Notes under the pieces: generated by a model | Told to the model about the DNA's origin: nothing | Databases searched by the model: none | Seen by the model: only the letters and a program-made list of their open reading frames with translations | Shown here: one piece after another, positions 15,791 through 24,111 of the stretch | Layout of the letters: each line of letters starts with the position of its first letter | Numbering within the stretch: position 1 is the first letter of the stretch | Translations under genes and position numbers: made by a program | Assembly: GCF_000960475.2 (NCBI RefSeq) | Contig: NZ_JZDQ02000001.1 | Span: 186,001-250,000, forward strand | DNA from: Nocardioides luteus | Lineage (GTDB): Bacteria; Actinomycetota; Actinomycetes; Propionibacteriales; Nocardioidaceae | Length of the DNA: 64,000 nt | Direction of reading: 5' to 3'

Positions 15791-17484
15791 CAGTTGCCCT
15801 CCTCGGGTGAGACAGCCTTCAGGGCGCAGTCCTCGGCGGCGAGATAGCCGAAGACCAGGGCGGGTCCGATGGTGGCGCCGGGGCCGGCGTAGGTGCGGCC
15901 CATGACGGCGGAGGAGACGTTGCCGGCGGCGTAGAGGCCCTCGATGGCGGAGCCGTCCGGCCGCAGGACGCGGGCACGCTTGTCGGTGACCAGCCCGCCC
16001 TTGGTGCCGAGGTCGCCGGGGGCCATCTTCACCGCGTAGAACGGTGCCTGGTCGATGACGTTGAGCGAGCAGTTCGGCTTGACGGTGGGGTCGGAGTAGT
16101 ACTTGTCGTAGGTCGACTCGCCGCGGTGGAAGTCCTCGTCGACGCCCGACTCGGCGAAGCGGTTGAACCGGGCCAGGGTCTCGCGGAGCCCGTCGACGGG
16201 CACCTCGATCTTCTCCGCCAGCGCTTCCACGGAAGAAGCCTTCACGACGACCCCGCTCTTGAGCCAGCGCCCCGGGAACGGCTGGCCCGGGCCGAGGCCG
16301 GCGAAGATGTAGCGGTTGCGGTAGCGCTGGTCGAAGACCAGCCATGCGGGAACGTGCGAGACGCCTGTCTCCTGACCTCGATAGATCTCGTGGACGGCCT
16401 CGACGTAGGGGAGCGCCTCGTTCATGAACCGCTTGCCGGCGCCGTTGACGATGATCGAGCCGGGCAGGTTGCGCTCGGCGAGCGCGAACCACGGTCGCCC
16501 GGGGAACGGGATCGTGGGCCCCCACCAGGACTCGTCCATCAGATCGGTGTCCGCGCCGGCCGCGATCCCGGCCAGGATCCCGCCTCCGGTGTTGGAGAAG
16601 GCTCCGGTGGTCCACTCGACGGAGGTCGGTGCGGGCAGGTACTTCTCCCGCATCTCCAGGTTGCGCTCGAAGCCGCCCGAGCCCAGGATCACGCCCCGCC
16701 GCGCCCGGATCACCGAGGTCGGGCCCGACTCGCCGTGGCGCACCTCGACGCCGACGACGCGGCCGCCCTCGGTGACCAGGCCGACGAGCTCGGTCTCGTA
16801 GCGGATCGGGACACCGGCGTCCATCAGCCCCTTGCGCAGCCCGATCGCGAGGGCTGCACCCATGGCGTACATCTTCCTGCCGAGCAGGCCGGCGAGGATC
16901 CGGGCGACCGCGATCTTGACCATCGTGATCGGGCCCCTGATCGTGCGCATGCCGAGGCTGATCTTCCGGAAGTCGGCCTGCGTGACGACCATGTTGGCCG
17001 GCGACTTCGTGTAGGGCGGGTGCAGCCGGTCGAGCTCGGAACCGATGATCCGGGCGTCGAGCGGAGCCGGCTCGACGGAGCGGCCCGCGCCGCGGCCGCC
17101 GGGGGCCTCGGGGTGGTAGTCGGCGTAGTCGGGCACCCAGTTGAAGCGCACAGGGGTCTTCTCGCACACGAAGGAGAGCACCTCCGGGCCGCGGCCCAGG
17201 AACGTCTCACGGCGTTCGGCCGGCACGACGTCGCCCACGATCGACTCGAGATAGAGGCTGGCGGCCTCGGGAGAGTCCTTCTGGTGGGCGGCTGCCAGGG
17301 CGTGGTTGCGCGGGATCCAGACCCCGCCGCCCGAGCGGGACGTCGATCCGCCGAAGTAGGCGCTCTTCTCGATGACGACGGTCTCGAGCCCGTGGCGGCG
17401 GGCGGCCGCAAGAGCCGCGGTCATCCCGGCGCCTCCGGCGCCCACGACCACGACGTCGTAGGTCTCCTCGTCGGTCTGTCCCAT
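15790..17484 (-). CDS. kstD: 3-Ketosteroid delta-1-dehydrogenase KstD
   Basis: The 564-residue length agrees with M. tuberculosis KstD (563). FAD motifs are VVVVGAGGAGMTAALAAARR and EKSAYFGGSTSRSGGGVWIP. The C-terminal FYAVKMAPGDLGTKGGLVTD block contains the Tyr/Gly pair that polarises the C3 ketone in KstD enzymes, and AAGNVSSAVMGRTYAGPGAT closes the FAD site. It introduces the 1,2 double bond into ring A of 4-androstene-3,17-dione, which with 9-alpha-hydroxylation opens ring B. A KstR-type site lies 46 bases upstream of the ATG. It is followed by chsH3 with overlapping codons. Confidence 0.93.
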   Translation of the reverse strand: MGQTDEETYDVVVVGAGGAGMTAALAAARRHGLETVVIEKSAYFGGSTSRSGGGVWIPRNHALAAAHQKDSPEAASLYLESIVGDVVPAERRETFLGRGPEVLSFVCEKTPVRFNWVPDYADYHPEAPGGRGAGRSVEPAPLDARIIGSELDRLHPPYTKSPANMVVTQADFRKISLGMRTIRGPITMVKIAVARILAGLLGRKMYAMGAALAIGLRKGLMDAGVPIRYETELVGLVTEGGRVVGVEVRHGESGPTSVIRARRGVILGSGGFERNLEMREKYLPAPTSVEWTTGAFSNTGGGILAGIAAGADTDLMDESWWGPTIPFPGRPWFALAERNLPGSIIVNGAGKRFMNEALPYVEAVHEIYRGQETGVSHVPAWLVFDQRYRNRYIFAGLGPGQPFPGRWLKSGVVVKASSVEALAEKIEVPVDGLRETLARFNRFAESGVDEDFHRGESTYDKYYSDPTVKPNCSLNVIDQAPFYAVKMAPGDLGTKGGLVTDKRARVLRPDGSAIEGLYAAGNVSSAVMGRTYAGPGATIGPALVFGYLAAEDCALKAVSPEEGN

Positions 17485-17529
17485 GGTGCTCCCTCAACCT
17501 CGTGCGATCAGGCGGTGCTGTCTAAGAAC

Positions 17530-17543
17530 TGAAACACGTTCTA
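17530..17543. promoter_or_regulatory. KstR-type operator for kstD
   Basis: TGAAACACGTTCTA fits TnnAACnnGTTnnA exactly. It is the kstD-proximal one of two operators in the kstD-hsaA divergent region. Confidence 0.85.
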
Positions 17544-17578
17544 CCATAGATGACAGGCAACGAAACACGCCCGAGGAC

Positions 17579-17606
17579 TCGACAAAACTGAAACGTGTTC
17601 TAGTAT
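17579..17606 (+). promoter_or_regulatory. hsaA promoter with KstR-type operator in the spacer
   Basis: TCGACA (17579-17584) and TAGTAT (17601-17606) with a 16-base spacer form a plausible sigma-70-type promoter. The operator TGAAACGTGTTCTA (17589-17602) fills the spacer, where a bound repressor would exclude RNA polymerase. Operator match is exact on the fixed positions; promoter hexamers are approximate. Confidence 0.75.
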
Positions 17607-17675
17607 TGATCCATCGGCAGCGCACGAACCGCGCCGTCCGAGGACATCTGGGACACCATGCAGGAAGGCAGAGCG

Positions 17676-18869
17676 GTGAGCGAACCGACACAGCGCCCCC
17701 ACAAGGACGCACAGACCGTCAGGGACGGGGTGCAGGACCTGCTGCCCACCATCAGGGAGCGCGCCGAGGAGACCGAGCGTCTCCGGGTCGTGCCGGAGTC
17801 GAGCGTGAAGGAGCTGGAGGAGGTCGGCTTCTTCAAGCTGCTCCAGCCGGCCCGTTTCGGCGGGCTCGAGGCCGACCCGGTCGACTTCTACACCTGCGTA
17901 CGCGACATCGCCTCGGCGTGCGGCTCGACCGGCTGGGTCTCCAGCGTCCTGGGCGTGCACCCCTGGCAGATCGCGCTCTTCGACGACGAGGCCCAGCAGG
18001 CGGTCTGGGGCGAGGACCCCGACACCCGGGTCTCCTCCTCCTACGCGCCGATGGGCAAGGCCTCGCTGACCGACGGCGGCTTCCGGCTCTCCGGACGCTG
18101 GTCGTTCTCCTCGGGCTGCGCGCACGCCACCTGGGTCCTGCTCGGCGGCCTCGTCTTCAGCGACGAGGGCCAGGTGGTCGACTTCCGTACGTTCCTGGTG
18201 CCCCGCGAGCGCTACGAGATCGTCGACGTCTGGAACGTCGTCGGCCTGGCCGGCACGGGCTCCAACGACATCGTGGTCGAGGACGTCTTCATCCCGGAGA
18301 CGTTCACGCTCTCGATGGCCGAGACCGGGCGCTGCAAGGGACCCGGCCAGGCGGTGAACACCGGCGACCTCTACAAGCTCCAGTTCCACTCGCTGTTCAC
18401 CACCACGATCACCACGCCGATCATCGGCATGGCCCGCGGCGCCTACGAGGAGCACGTGGCGATGCAGCAGAACCGGGTGCGCGCGTCCTACGGGGAGAAG
18501 GCGTCCCTGGACCCCTTCGCCGCGGTACGCGTGGCCACCGCCTCCTCCGACATCGACGCCGCTTGGGCGCTGCTGATGAACAACATCCGTGAGCAGCAGG
18601 CCTACGTCGCCCGTGGCGAGAAGATCCCGATCACCCAGCGCCTGCGCATCCGCCGCGACCAGGTCCTCGGTACGCAGCGGGCGATCGACGCGATCGACCT
18701 GCTCTTCGAGGCCTCCGGCGGCCGGGCCCTGGCCAACGGCACCCCGCTCCAGCGCGCCTGGCGCGACGCCCACGCGGGCCGCGTCCACGCCGCCAACGAC
18801 CCCGAGCGCGCGCTGCAGATGTACGGCGCCTCGGAGTTCGGGCACAAGGTCGACCCGGGGATGTACTGA
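17676..18869 (+). CDS. hsaA: 3-HSA hydroxylase, oxygenase component HsaA
   Basis: The 397-residue flavin-dependent monooxygenase has an acyl-CoA-dehydrogenase fold and matches HsaA. Visible blocks are EEVGFFKLLQPARFGG, ACGSTGWVSSVLGVHPWQ, GRWSFSSGCAHATWVLLGG, GTGSNDIVVEDVF and FEASGGRALANGTPLQRAWRD. It ortho-hydroxylates 3-HSA to the catechol 3,4-DHSA using reduced FMN from HsaB. GTG 17676 was chosen because AGGAAGG lies seven bases upstream and the length fits the family; ATG 17658 would add six residues. It is the first gene of hsaA-hsaD-hsaC-hsaB. Confidence 0.93.
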   Translation: MSEPTQRPHKDAQTVRDGVQDLLPTIRERAEETERLRVVPESSVKELEEVGFFKLLQPARFGGLEADPVDFYTCVRDIASACGSTGWVSSVLGVHPWQIALFDDEAQQAVWGEDPDTRVSSSYAPMGKASLTDGGFRLSGRWSFSSGCAHATWVLLGGLVFSDEGQVVDFRTFLVPRERYEIVDVWNVVGLAGTGSNDIVVEDVFIPETFTLSMAETGRCKGPGQAVNTGDLYKLQFHSLFTTTITTPIIGMARGAYEEHVAMQQNRVRASYGEKASLDPFAAVRVATASSDIDAAWALLMNNIREQQAYVARGEKIPITQRLRIRRDQVLGTQRAIDAIDLLFEASGGRALANGTPLQRAWRDAHAGRVHAANDPERALQMYGASEFGHKVDPGMY

Positions 18870-18870
18870 G

Positions 18871-19758
18871 ATGGCTCTGGTGAAGGAGGACGTCGCCCGC
18901 GACGTCGCGATCAAGACCGAGGCGGCCGGCGAGATCACGCTGCGCTACTACGACCTGGGTGCGCCTCAGGATGACCGGCTGCCGCTGGTGATGCTTCACG
19001 GCGGGGGTCCCGGGGCCTCGTCGTGGTCCAACTTCGGTTCCGCGCTGGAGGGTTTCGCGGCCGACTTCCGCACGATCCTGGTCGACCAGCCGGGCTTCGG
19101 TGCCTCCGACAAGCCGGAGGTGGTGGGCAACTACTACCGCTTCGCCGGCGACGCGGTGATCGCGCTGCTCGACGAGCTGGGCCTGGAGAAGGTGCACCTG
19201 CTCGGCAACTCGCTCGGCGGCGGGACGGCGATGCGGATCGCGCTGACCTACCCCGACCGGGTCGGGCGGCTGGTGCTGATGGGGCCGGGCGGGCTCTCGC
19301 TCAACCTCTTCCACGCCGACCCGACCGAGGGCGTACAACGCCTGATGGACTTCTCCGGCGACCCCACGCGGGAGGCGCTGAGGGCGTTCATCTCGACCAT
19401 GGTCGTCAACCAGAAGCTGGTCACCGACGAGCTGGTCGAGGAGCGGTTCGCGGACGCGACCGCACCCGGCGCGCGCGAGGCGATGGCGTCGATGGGGTGG
19501 TCGTTCTACAACCCCGAGACCGCCGAGGACGGCATGCTGTGGCGGGAGGCGCACCAGCTCAAGCACCACACCCTGCTCACCTGGGGCCGCGAGGACCGGG
19601 TCAACCCGCTCGACGGCGCCTTCCCCGCCCTGAAGCTGATCCCCAAGGCGCAGCTGCATGTCTTCCCGCGCTGTGGGCACTGGGCACAGATCGAGGCCGC
19701 CGACGAGTTCCGCGAGATCGCGGTGAACTTCTTGAAGAGGCACAAGGAGCGCGCATGA
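18871..19758 (+). CDS. hsaD: 4,9-DSHA hydrolase HsaD (meta-cleavage product hydrolase)
   Basis: The 295-residue alpha/beta hydrolase has oxyanion loop MLHGGGPGASSWSN, nucleophile Ser114 in GNSLGGG (the same number as in M. tuberculosis HsaD), an acidic residue in GREDRVNP and His in CGHWAQIE. It hydrolyses the C-C bond of the ring-A meta-cleavage product 4,9-DSHA to HHD and DOHNAA. Start ATG 18871 is one base after the hsaA stop, and its stop overlaps the hsaC start. Confidence 0.94.
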   Translation: MALVKEDVARDVAIKTEAAGEITLRYYDLGAPQDDRLPLVMLHGGGPGASSWSNFGSALEGFAADFRTILVDQPGFGASDKPEVVGNYYRFAGDAVIALLDELGLEKVHLLGNSLGGGTAMRIALTYPDRVGRLVLMGPGGLSLNLFHADPTEGVQRLMDFSGDPTREALRAFISTMVVNQKLVTDELVEERFADATAPGAREAMASMGWSFYNPETAEDGMLWREAHQLKHHTLLTWGREDRVNPLDGAFPALKLIPKAQLHVFPRCGHWAQIEAADEFREIAVNFLKRHKERA

Positions 19759-20651
19759 TCGACATCAAGTCCATGGGCTACGTACGCGTCACCAGCACCG
19801 ACCTGGAGGCGTGGCGTACGTTCGCCGAGAAGGTCCTCGGTCTGGTGACGGCCAAGGGGCCGAACCCGGAGCACCTCTACTACCGCATCGACGAGGTCTC
19901 GGCCCGGCTGGTGATCGAGCCCGGCGAGGTGGACCAACTCGGCTGCGTCGGCTGGGAGGTCGCCGACCACACCGCGCTGGCGCAGGCCCGTGAGCACCTG
20001 GAGAAGTCCGGTGTCGAGGTGGAGGAGGGCACGGCCGAGGAGCTGGCCGAGCGCCGGGTGCAGGAGCTGCTGCGCTTCCGCGACCCCTTCGACAACGTCT
20101 TCGAGCTCTTCCACGGCATCACCTACGAGCGCCGCCCCGCGGTCTCGCCCTACGGTCACACCTTCGTGACCGGCGACCAGGGGATGGGCCACGTGGTGAT
20201 CCCGGTCTCCGACGACGTGGAGGCGCTGGAGTTCTACCGCGACACGCTCGGCTTCCGGCTGCGCGACTCGATGAGCATGCCCGGCGAGTTCGCGGGCAAG
20301 GAGCCCGGCACCAAGATCTGGCTGCGCTTCCTCGGGATCAACCCGCGCCACCACTCGCTGGCGTTCCTGCCGTTCCCGAACGACTCCAAGTGCGTCCACA
20401 TCATGCTCGAGGTCGACAAGCTCGACGACGTCGGCCGGGCGCTGGAGCGGGTCAAGAAGTACGGCGCCAAGCTGTCGGCGACGCTCGGGCGGCACATGAA
20501 CGACGAGATGGTCTCCTTCTACGTGAAGTCGCCGGGCGGCTTCGACATCGAGTTCGGCACCGAGGGGCTGCAGGTCGACGACCAGAAGTGGGTCGCCCGG
20601 GAGTCCACGGCCGTCTCGTACTGGGGCCACGACTTCGGCGTAGGCCAGTGA
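19755..20651 (+). CDS. hsaC: Extradiol catechol dioxygenase HsaC
   Basis: The 298-residue two-domain type I extradiol dioxygenase carries iron ligands His146 (GMGHVVIP), a His in PRHHSLAF and a Glu in GGFDIEFG. The ligand numbering is within one or two residues of M. tuberculosis HsaC (His145, His215, Glu266). It opens ring A of 3,4-DHSA by meta cleavage. The start overlaps the hsaD stop by four bases. Confidence 0.94.
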   Translation: MIDIKSMGYVRVTSTDLEAWRTFAEKVLGLVTAKGPNPEHLYYRIDEVSARLVIEPGEVDQLGCVGWEVADHTALAQAREHLEKSGVEVEEGTAEELAERRVQELLRFRDPFDNVFELFHGITYERRPAVSPYGHTFVTGDQGMGHVVIPVSDDVEALEFYRDTLGFRLRDSMSMPGEFAGKEPGTKIWLRFLGINPRHHSLAFLPFPNDSKCVHIMLEVDKLDDVGRALERVKKYGAKLSATLGRHMNDEMVSFYVKSPGGFDIEFGTEGLQVDDQKWVARESTAVSYWGHDFGVGQ

Positions 20652-20657
20652 TCGGGT

Positions 20658-21263
20658 ATGCGTATAGAGGTGCCTGATGGGATGTCTCCCGATGCCGCCG
20701 AGGGCTGGCCGCATCCGGAGCTGATCGAGTCCTTCCACGGTCGCTTCGACTTCGAGGCGCCACCGTCTCCTCCGGAGACCCCTGCCGACGCGGAGGCGGA
20801 CGCCCGGTTCCGTACGGTGCTGGGCCGGTTCGCCTCCGGGGTCACCGTGATCGCGGCGCAGACCGCGGAAGGACCCGTCGGGATGACCTGTCAGTCGTTC
20901 TCCTCGGTGTCGCTGCGACCGCCGCTGATCCTGTTCGCGCCGACGAAGTCGTCGCGTGCCTGGGCCCGGATTCGTCGGGCCGGGCACTTCTCGGTCAACA
21001 TCCTCGCCGCCGGTCAGGAGGCGGTCTCGAACCAGTTCGCCTCGCGGGCCGCCGACAAGTACGCCGACATCTCCTGGACCCCGTCGGCCCATCACGGCGA
21101 CCCGCACCTGTCGGGTGCGGTCGGCTACCTCGACTGCGCCGTCCACTCGGTCCACGAGGAGGGCGACCACTACCTCGTCGTCGGCCGTGTCCTCGACCTC
21201 GAGGAGGGCCCCGCCACCGAGCCCCTGCTCTTCTTCCGCAGCGACTACCGCGAGCTGGGCTGA
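20658..21263 (+). CDS. hsaB: Flavin reductase HsaB
   Basis: The 201-residue flavin reductase-like (split-barrel) protein has the core RFRTVLGRFASGVTVIAAQ, VGMTCQSFSSVSLRPPLIL and HFSVNILAAGQEAVSNQFAS. It supplies reduced FMN to HsaA using NADH. A 45-residue leader includes a PPSPPETPADAEAD spacer. It starts six bases after hsaC and ends the operon. Ring-degradation genes further down the pathway (hsaE, hsaF, hsaG) are not in the window. Confidence 0.92.
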   Translation: MRIEVPDGMSPDAAEGWPHPELIESFHGRFDFEAPPSPPETPADAEADARFRTVLGRFASGVTVIAAQTAEGPVGMTCQSFSSVSLRPPLILFAPTKSSRAWARIRRAGHFSVNILAAGQEAVSNQFASRAADKYADISWTPSAHHGDPHLSGAVGYLDCAVHSVHEEGDHYLVVGRVLDLEEGPATEPLLFFRSDYRELG

Positions 21264-21273
21264 GGCGGGCCGG

Positions 21274-21687
21274 TCAGGGGAGCTCGTCGAGGCGGCGGAT
21301 GGCGTCGGCCTCGTCGGGGTCGGGAGTGGGCTCGTCGAGGAAGGCCCGGGTCACCTCGACGGCGACGTCGGGGGCGAGGCGCTTGAGGCTCATCGCCAGC
21401 ACGTTGGCGTCGTTCCACAGCCGCGAGCCGCGGGCGATCCAGGGGTCCCAGGCGAGGGCGGCGCGGACGCCGGGAACCTTGTTGGCGGCGATCGCCGTGC
21501 CGGTGCCGGTCCAGCACATCACCACGCCGACGTCGGCGCGTCCCTCGACGACCGCGCGGCCGATGCCTGCGCCGAGGTCGGGCCAGGAGTCGGTGTCGAC
21601 GACCTCGACCTCGCCACGCTCCCGTAGCTCGGCGAGCACCGCTCGGGTCGTCTCGTTCTCGTCATCGGCTCCGAAGGTGATCCGCAT
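21274..21687 (-). CDS. RpiB/LacAB-family sugar-phosphate isomerase
   Basis: The 137-residue protein follows the RpiB fold: MRITFGADDENETTRAV at the N-terminus, the Cys-containing phosphate-binding region MCWTGTGTAIAANKVPGVRAAL, and RLWNDANVLAMSLKRLAPDVA. These are hallmarks of ribose-5-phosphate/allose-6-phosphate isomerases. It is convergent with hsaB and not obviously linked to steroids. The substrate is unresolved; a second, housekeeping RpiB may exist elsewhere. Confidence 0.82.
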   Translation of the reverse strand: MRITFGADDENETTRAVLAELRERGEVEVVDTDSWPDLGAGIGRAVVEGRADVGVVMCWTGTGTAIAANKVPGVRAALAWDPWIARGSRLWNDANVLAMSLKRLAPDVAVEVTRAFLDEPTPDPDEADAIRRLDELP

Positions 21688-21709
21688 GGCGCCGAACCTA
21701 CCGCTGTTC

Positions 21710-22162
21710 TCAGGCGTGCGTCGCAGGTCCGCCGGGACCGACGAGCTTCGCGCTGGGCTGGTCCTTCAGGCTGGTGGTGAGCTCCCAGGTGCGCTGGTAG
21801 CCGGTGTGGGCGATGCGCCAGCCCTGCGGCGTACGGACGTAGCGGTCCTCGTAGAAGGCGGCGCCCTCGAGGGCGAACTCGAAGGCGGGGGCGAAGACCT
21901 TGTCGTAGAGGTACCAGCGGCCGGTGGCGCTCTCGCCCTCGACCGTGATCTCGGGGTGGTGAAGGTGGTGCATCGTGATGATCGAGTCGGGCAGGTTGGT
22001 GCGCATGTAGTCGACCAGGTCGCCGGGTGAGGCGAACGAGAGCCCGGCGTAGTCGGCGGTGGCGTCATCGCTGAAGCAGGTGGCGAACTCGTCCCACTGC
22101 TTGGTGTCGAGGAGGCGTACGTAGCGGAACTTGAGCTGCTCGATCTCGCGGATGTCACTCAT
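21710..22162 (-). CDS. SnoaL-like protein resembling bile-acid 7-alpha-dehydratase BaiE
   Basis: The 150-residue cone-fold protein aligns well by eye with BaiE of bile-acid-dehydroxylating Clostridium: FRYVRLLDTKQWDEF, MHHLHHPEITVEG, ATGRWYLYDKVF, GAAFYEDRYVR and IAHTGYQRTWE. The candidate catalytic Tyr14, a His in the 65-69 cluster and Asp87 line up with the Tyr/His/Asp triad described for BaiE. BaiE removes the 7-alpha-hydroxyl from a 4-en-3-one bile-acid CoA ester. The start is 13 bases from a KstR-type operator, so a role in steroid dehydration is a reasonable inference. The fold is also used for isomerases and hydroxylases, so activity is not certain. Confidence 0.7.
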   Translation of the reverse strand: MSDIREIEQLKFRYVRLLDTKQWDEFATCFSDDATADYAGLSFASPGDLVDYMRTNLPDSIITMHHLHHPEITVEGESATGRWYLYDKVFAPAFEFALEGAAFYEDRYVRTPQGWRIAHTGYQRTWELTTSLKDQPSAKLVGPGGPATHA

Positions 22163-22175
22163 GCGCCGATCATAG

Positions 22176-22189
22176 TAGAACGTGTTCTA
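22176..22189. promoter_or_regulatory. KstR-type operator between the BaiE-like and esterase genes
   Basis: TAGAACGTGTTCTA fits the KstR operator exactly and extends to GTAGAACGTGTTCTAC, an almost perfect palindrome. It lies in the divergent region and could control both genes. Confidence 0.85.
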
Positions 22190-22251
22190 CAAATGGGGCG
22201 TCCGTGGGATGACGTTCGGCCGCCGGTCGGCCGTACGTCACGACGAGGACC

Positions 22252-23124
22252 GTGGACAAGGTGCAGGATCGCCGTGTGGACGCGATGGTCGACCTGCGCG
22301 AGCGACGCGCGGCGCTGCTGGCGGACCGCCGGCTGACCTGGGTCTTCGGGGCCGACGACCCCGGGGTGGAGGTGCGCGAGGCGTGGGCCGGCGAGATCCG
22401 GCTGCGGGTCCATGTCCCGCGCGGCGGTGCGGCGTCGGGACGGCCGCTCGTGCTGGCCCTCCATGGCGGCGGCTGGTGCTGGGGCTCGCCCGAGCAGTCC
22501 CGTTGGATGGCCGGCCGGATCGCCGCGCGCACGGGCGCGGTGGTGGTCGCGCCGGCCTATCGGCTGGCGCCGGAGCATCCGTATCCGGCGGCGGTCGAGG
22601 ACTGCTGGGCGGTGCTGCGGTGGGCCGTGGTGCATGCCGACGACCTCGGCGCCGACGCCGACCGGATCGTGGTGCTGGGCGACAGTGCCGGCGGCACGCT
22701 GGCAGCGGTCCTGGCGCTGCGGGCACGTGACGAGGGTGGGCCGCCGATCCGTGGCCAGGTGCTGTTCTACCCGCTCGTCGACCTCGTCGGCCTACACGGC
22801 CCCGGGCTCGCCGGGATCCTGGAGCACTACGTCGGCCCGGACCTCTCGCGCGCCGAGGAGTGGGCGGTCTCGCCGCTGCGGGCGGCCTCCCACGCGGACC
22901 TGCCGCCCGCGCTCATCCTCACCGCCAGGTTCGACCCGTTGCGCCCGCATGCCGAGCGCTATGCCGCGGCGCTGCGTACGGCCGGGGTGGGGGTCGCCGT
23001 GCACTGCCCGACCTTTGCGACCCATGCCTACCTCACCCTGCCCGGCATCTCCCCGGCCTCGCGGGGTGGCCTGGACCGCACCGTGAACTTCCTCGACCAC
23101 GCGCTCGCACCCCGACATCGCTGA
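22252..23124 (+). CDS. Alpha/beta-hydrolase esterase of the HSL/LipC type
   Basis: The protein (up to 290 residues) has the oxyanion motif LALHGGGWCWGS, nucleophile GDSAGGTLA, an Asp in ARFDPLRPHAE and a His in FATHAYLTLPG, the signature of the hormone-sensitive-lipase family. YRLAPEHPYPAAVEDC is also typical. It may hydrolyse steryl or short acyl esters. Start choice is uncertain: GTG 22252 has GAGGA close upstream, but GTG 22261 and ATG 22285 are in frame. A shared KstR-type operator upstream suggests it belongs to the sterol regulon. Confidence 0.82.
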   Translation: MDKVQDRRVDAMVDLRERRAALLADRRLTWVFGADDPGVEVREAWAGEIRLRVHVPRGGAASGRPLVLALHGGGWCWGSPEQSRWMAGRIAARTGAVVVAPAYRLAPEHPYPAAVEDCWAVLRWAVVHADDLGADADRIVVLGDSAGGTLAAVLALRARDEGGPPIRGQVLFYPLVDLVGLHGPGLAGILEHYVGPDLSRAEEWAVSPLRAASHADLPPALILTARFDPLRPHAERYAAALRTAGVGVAVHCPTFATHAYLTLPGISPASRGGLDRTVNFLDHALAPRHR

Positions 23125-23139
23125 GGCGTCAGCCCCGCA

Positions 23140-23192
23140 GGCCGAGACGTCACCTACGTCGGCCGAGGTGGCAGGTGGGTGACGTCTCGGCC
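23140..23192. terminator. Bidirectional hairpin between esterase and F420-oxidoreductase genes
   Basis: GGCCGAGACGTCACC (23140-23154) and GGTGACGTCTCGGCC (23178-23192) are perfect 15-base inverted repeats with a 23-base loop. They lie between two convergent genes. A third copy of the arm core (CGACGTCTCGGC) follows at 23201-23212. Confidence 0.7.
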
Positions 23193-23215
23193 GACCGGGG
23201 CGACGTCTCGGCGGA

Positions 23216-24055
23216 TCAGGCCAGGCCGAGGCGTCCGGCGAGCTTGTCGAGGTAGGTCAGTACGCCGGCAGGTTCCGTGTCGGGGACGCCCCAGATCAGC
23301 TCGTCGGCGATGGACCATTCGGCCAGGTCGTCGGGTGTGGGGCGCTTGGCGACGAGGACGCGAACCTCGGGCTTGCCGTCCCGGCCGGCCGACTCCCACT
23401 CGTCCTGGAGCGTCTTGACCTTGTCGCCGATCCCGGCCTCGGTCGGCGTCGACATCCAGCCCTCGGCGTGGCGGGCGATCCAGCGCAGCGTCTTCGGTCC
23501 GCCGCCGGCGCCGACGATCGTGGGGATCCGGCCCTGCGGAGGCTTCGGGTAGGCCCAGGAGGGGCCGAAGGAGACGAACTCGCCGTCGTAGGCGGCTTCG
23601 TCCTCGGTCCACAGCGCCCGCATCGCCTCGAGGTACTCCCTCAGCGCGGTGCGCTTGCGGTCGCCGGGGATGCCGTGGTCGGCGAGCTCGTCGGTGTTCC
23701 AGCCGAACCCGACGCCCAGCGAGACCCGGCCACCGGAGAGGTGGTCGAGGGTCGCGATCGTCTTGGCGAGCGTGATCGGGTCGGACTCGACCGGCAGCGC
23801 GACGGCGGTGGAGAGCCCGATCCGAGAGGTCACCGCGGCGCAGGTCCCGAGCGTCACCCAGGGGTCGAGCGTACGCAGGTAGCGGTCGTCGGGGAGCTCG
23901 GTGCCGCCGGTGGGGTGCAGGGCGTCGCGGCGCACCGGGATGTGGGTGTGCTCGGGCACGTAGAACGTGTCGAAACCCCGCTCCTCGGCGGCGGTGGCGA
24001 GCTCGGCGGGCGCGATGCCGCGGTCCGAGGTGAACAGGACGATGCCGTGGCGCAT
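23216..24055 (-). CDS. Luciferase-like (LLM) F420-dependent oxidoreductase
   Basis: The 279-residue TIM-barrel protein has LLM family features: RGFDTFYVPEHTHIP, GTCAAVTSRIGLSTAVALP, LAKTIATLDHLSGGRVSLGVGFGWN and WIARHAEGWM. Such proteins in actinobacteria usually use coenzyme F420, and several act in sterol or xenobiotic reduction. It is transcribed away from a KstR-type operator 10 bases upstream of the ATG, which it shares with the divergent GMC oxidoreductase. The substrate is unknown. Confidence 0.85.
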   Translation of the reverse strand: MRHGIVLFTSDRGIAPAELATAAEERGFDTFYVPEHTHIPVRRDALHPTGGTELPDDRYLRTLDPWVTLGTCAAVTSRIGLSTAVALPVESDPITLAKTIATLDHLSGGRVSLGVGFGWNTDELADHGIPGDRKRTALREYLEAMRALWTEDEAAYDGEFVSFGPSWAYPKPPQGRIPTIVGAGGGPKTLRWIARHAEGWMSTPTEAGIGDKVKTLQDEWESAGRDGKPEVRVLVAKRPTPDDLAEWSIADELIWGVPDTEPAGVLTYLDKLAGRLGLA

Positions 24056-24065
24056 GACACAACAG

Positions 24066-24079
24066 TAGAACGTGTTCTA
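24066..24079. promoter_or_regulatory. KstR-type operator in the LLM/GMC divergent region
   Basis: TAGAACGTGTTCTA is an exact match, identical to the site at 22176. It is 10 bases from the LLM start and 33-39 bases from the GMC start, so one bound dimer could repress both. Confidence 0.85.
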
Positions 24080-24111
24080 GTCTTTCCGGAAGGGATCACC
24101 GGGAGAGAGAA

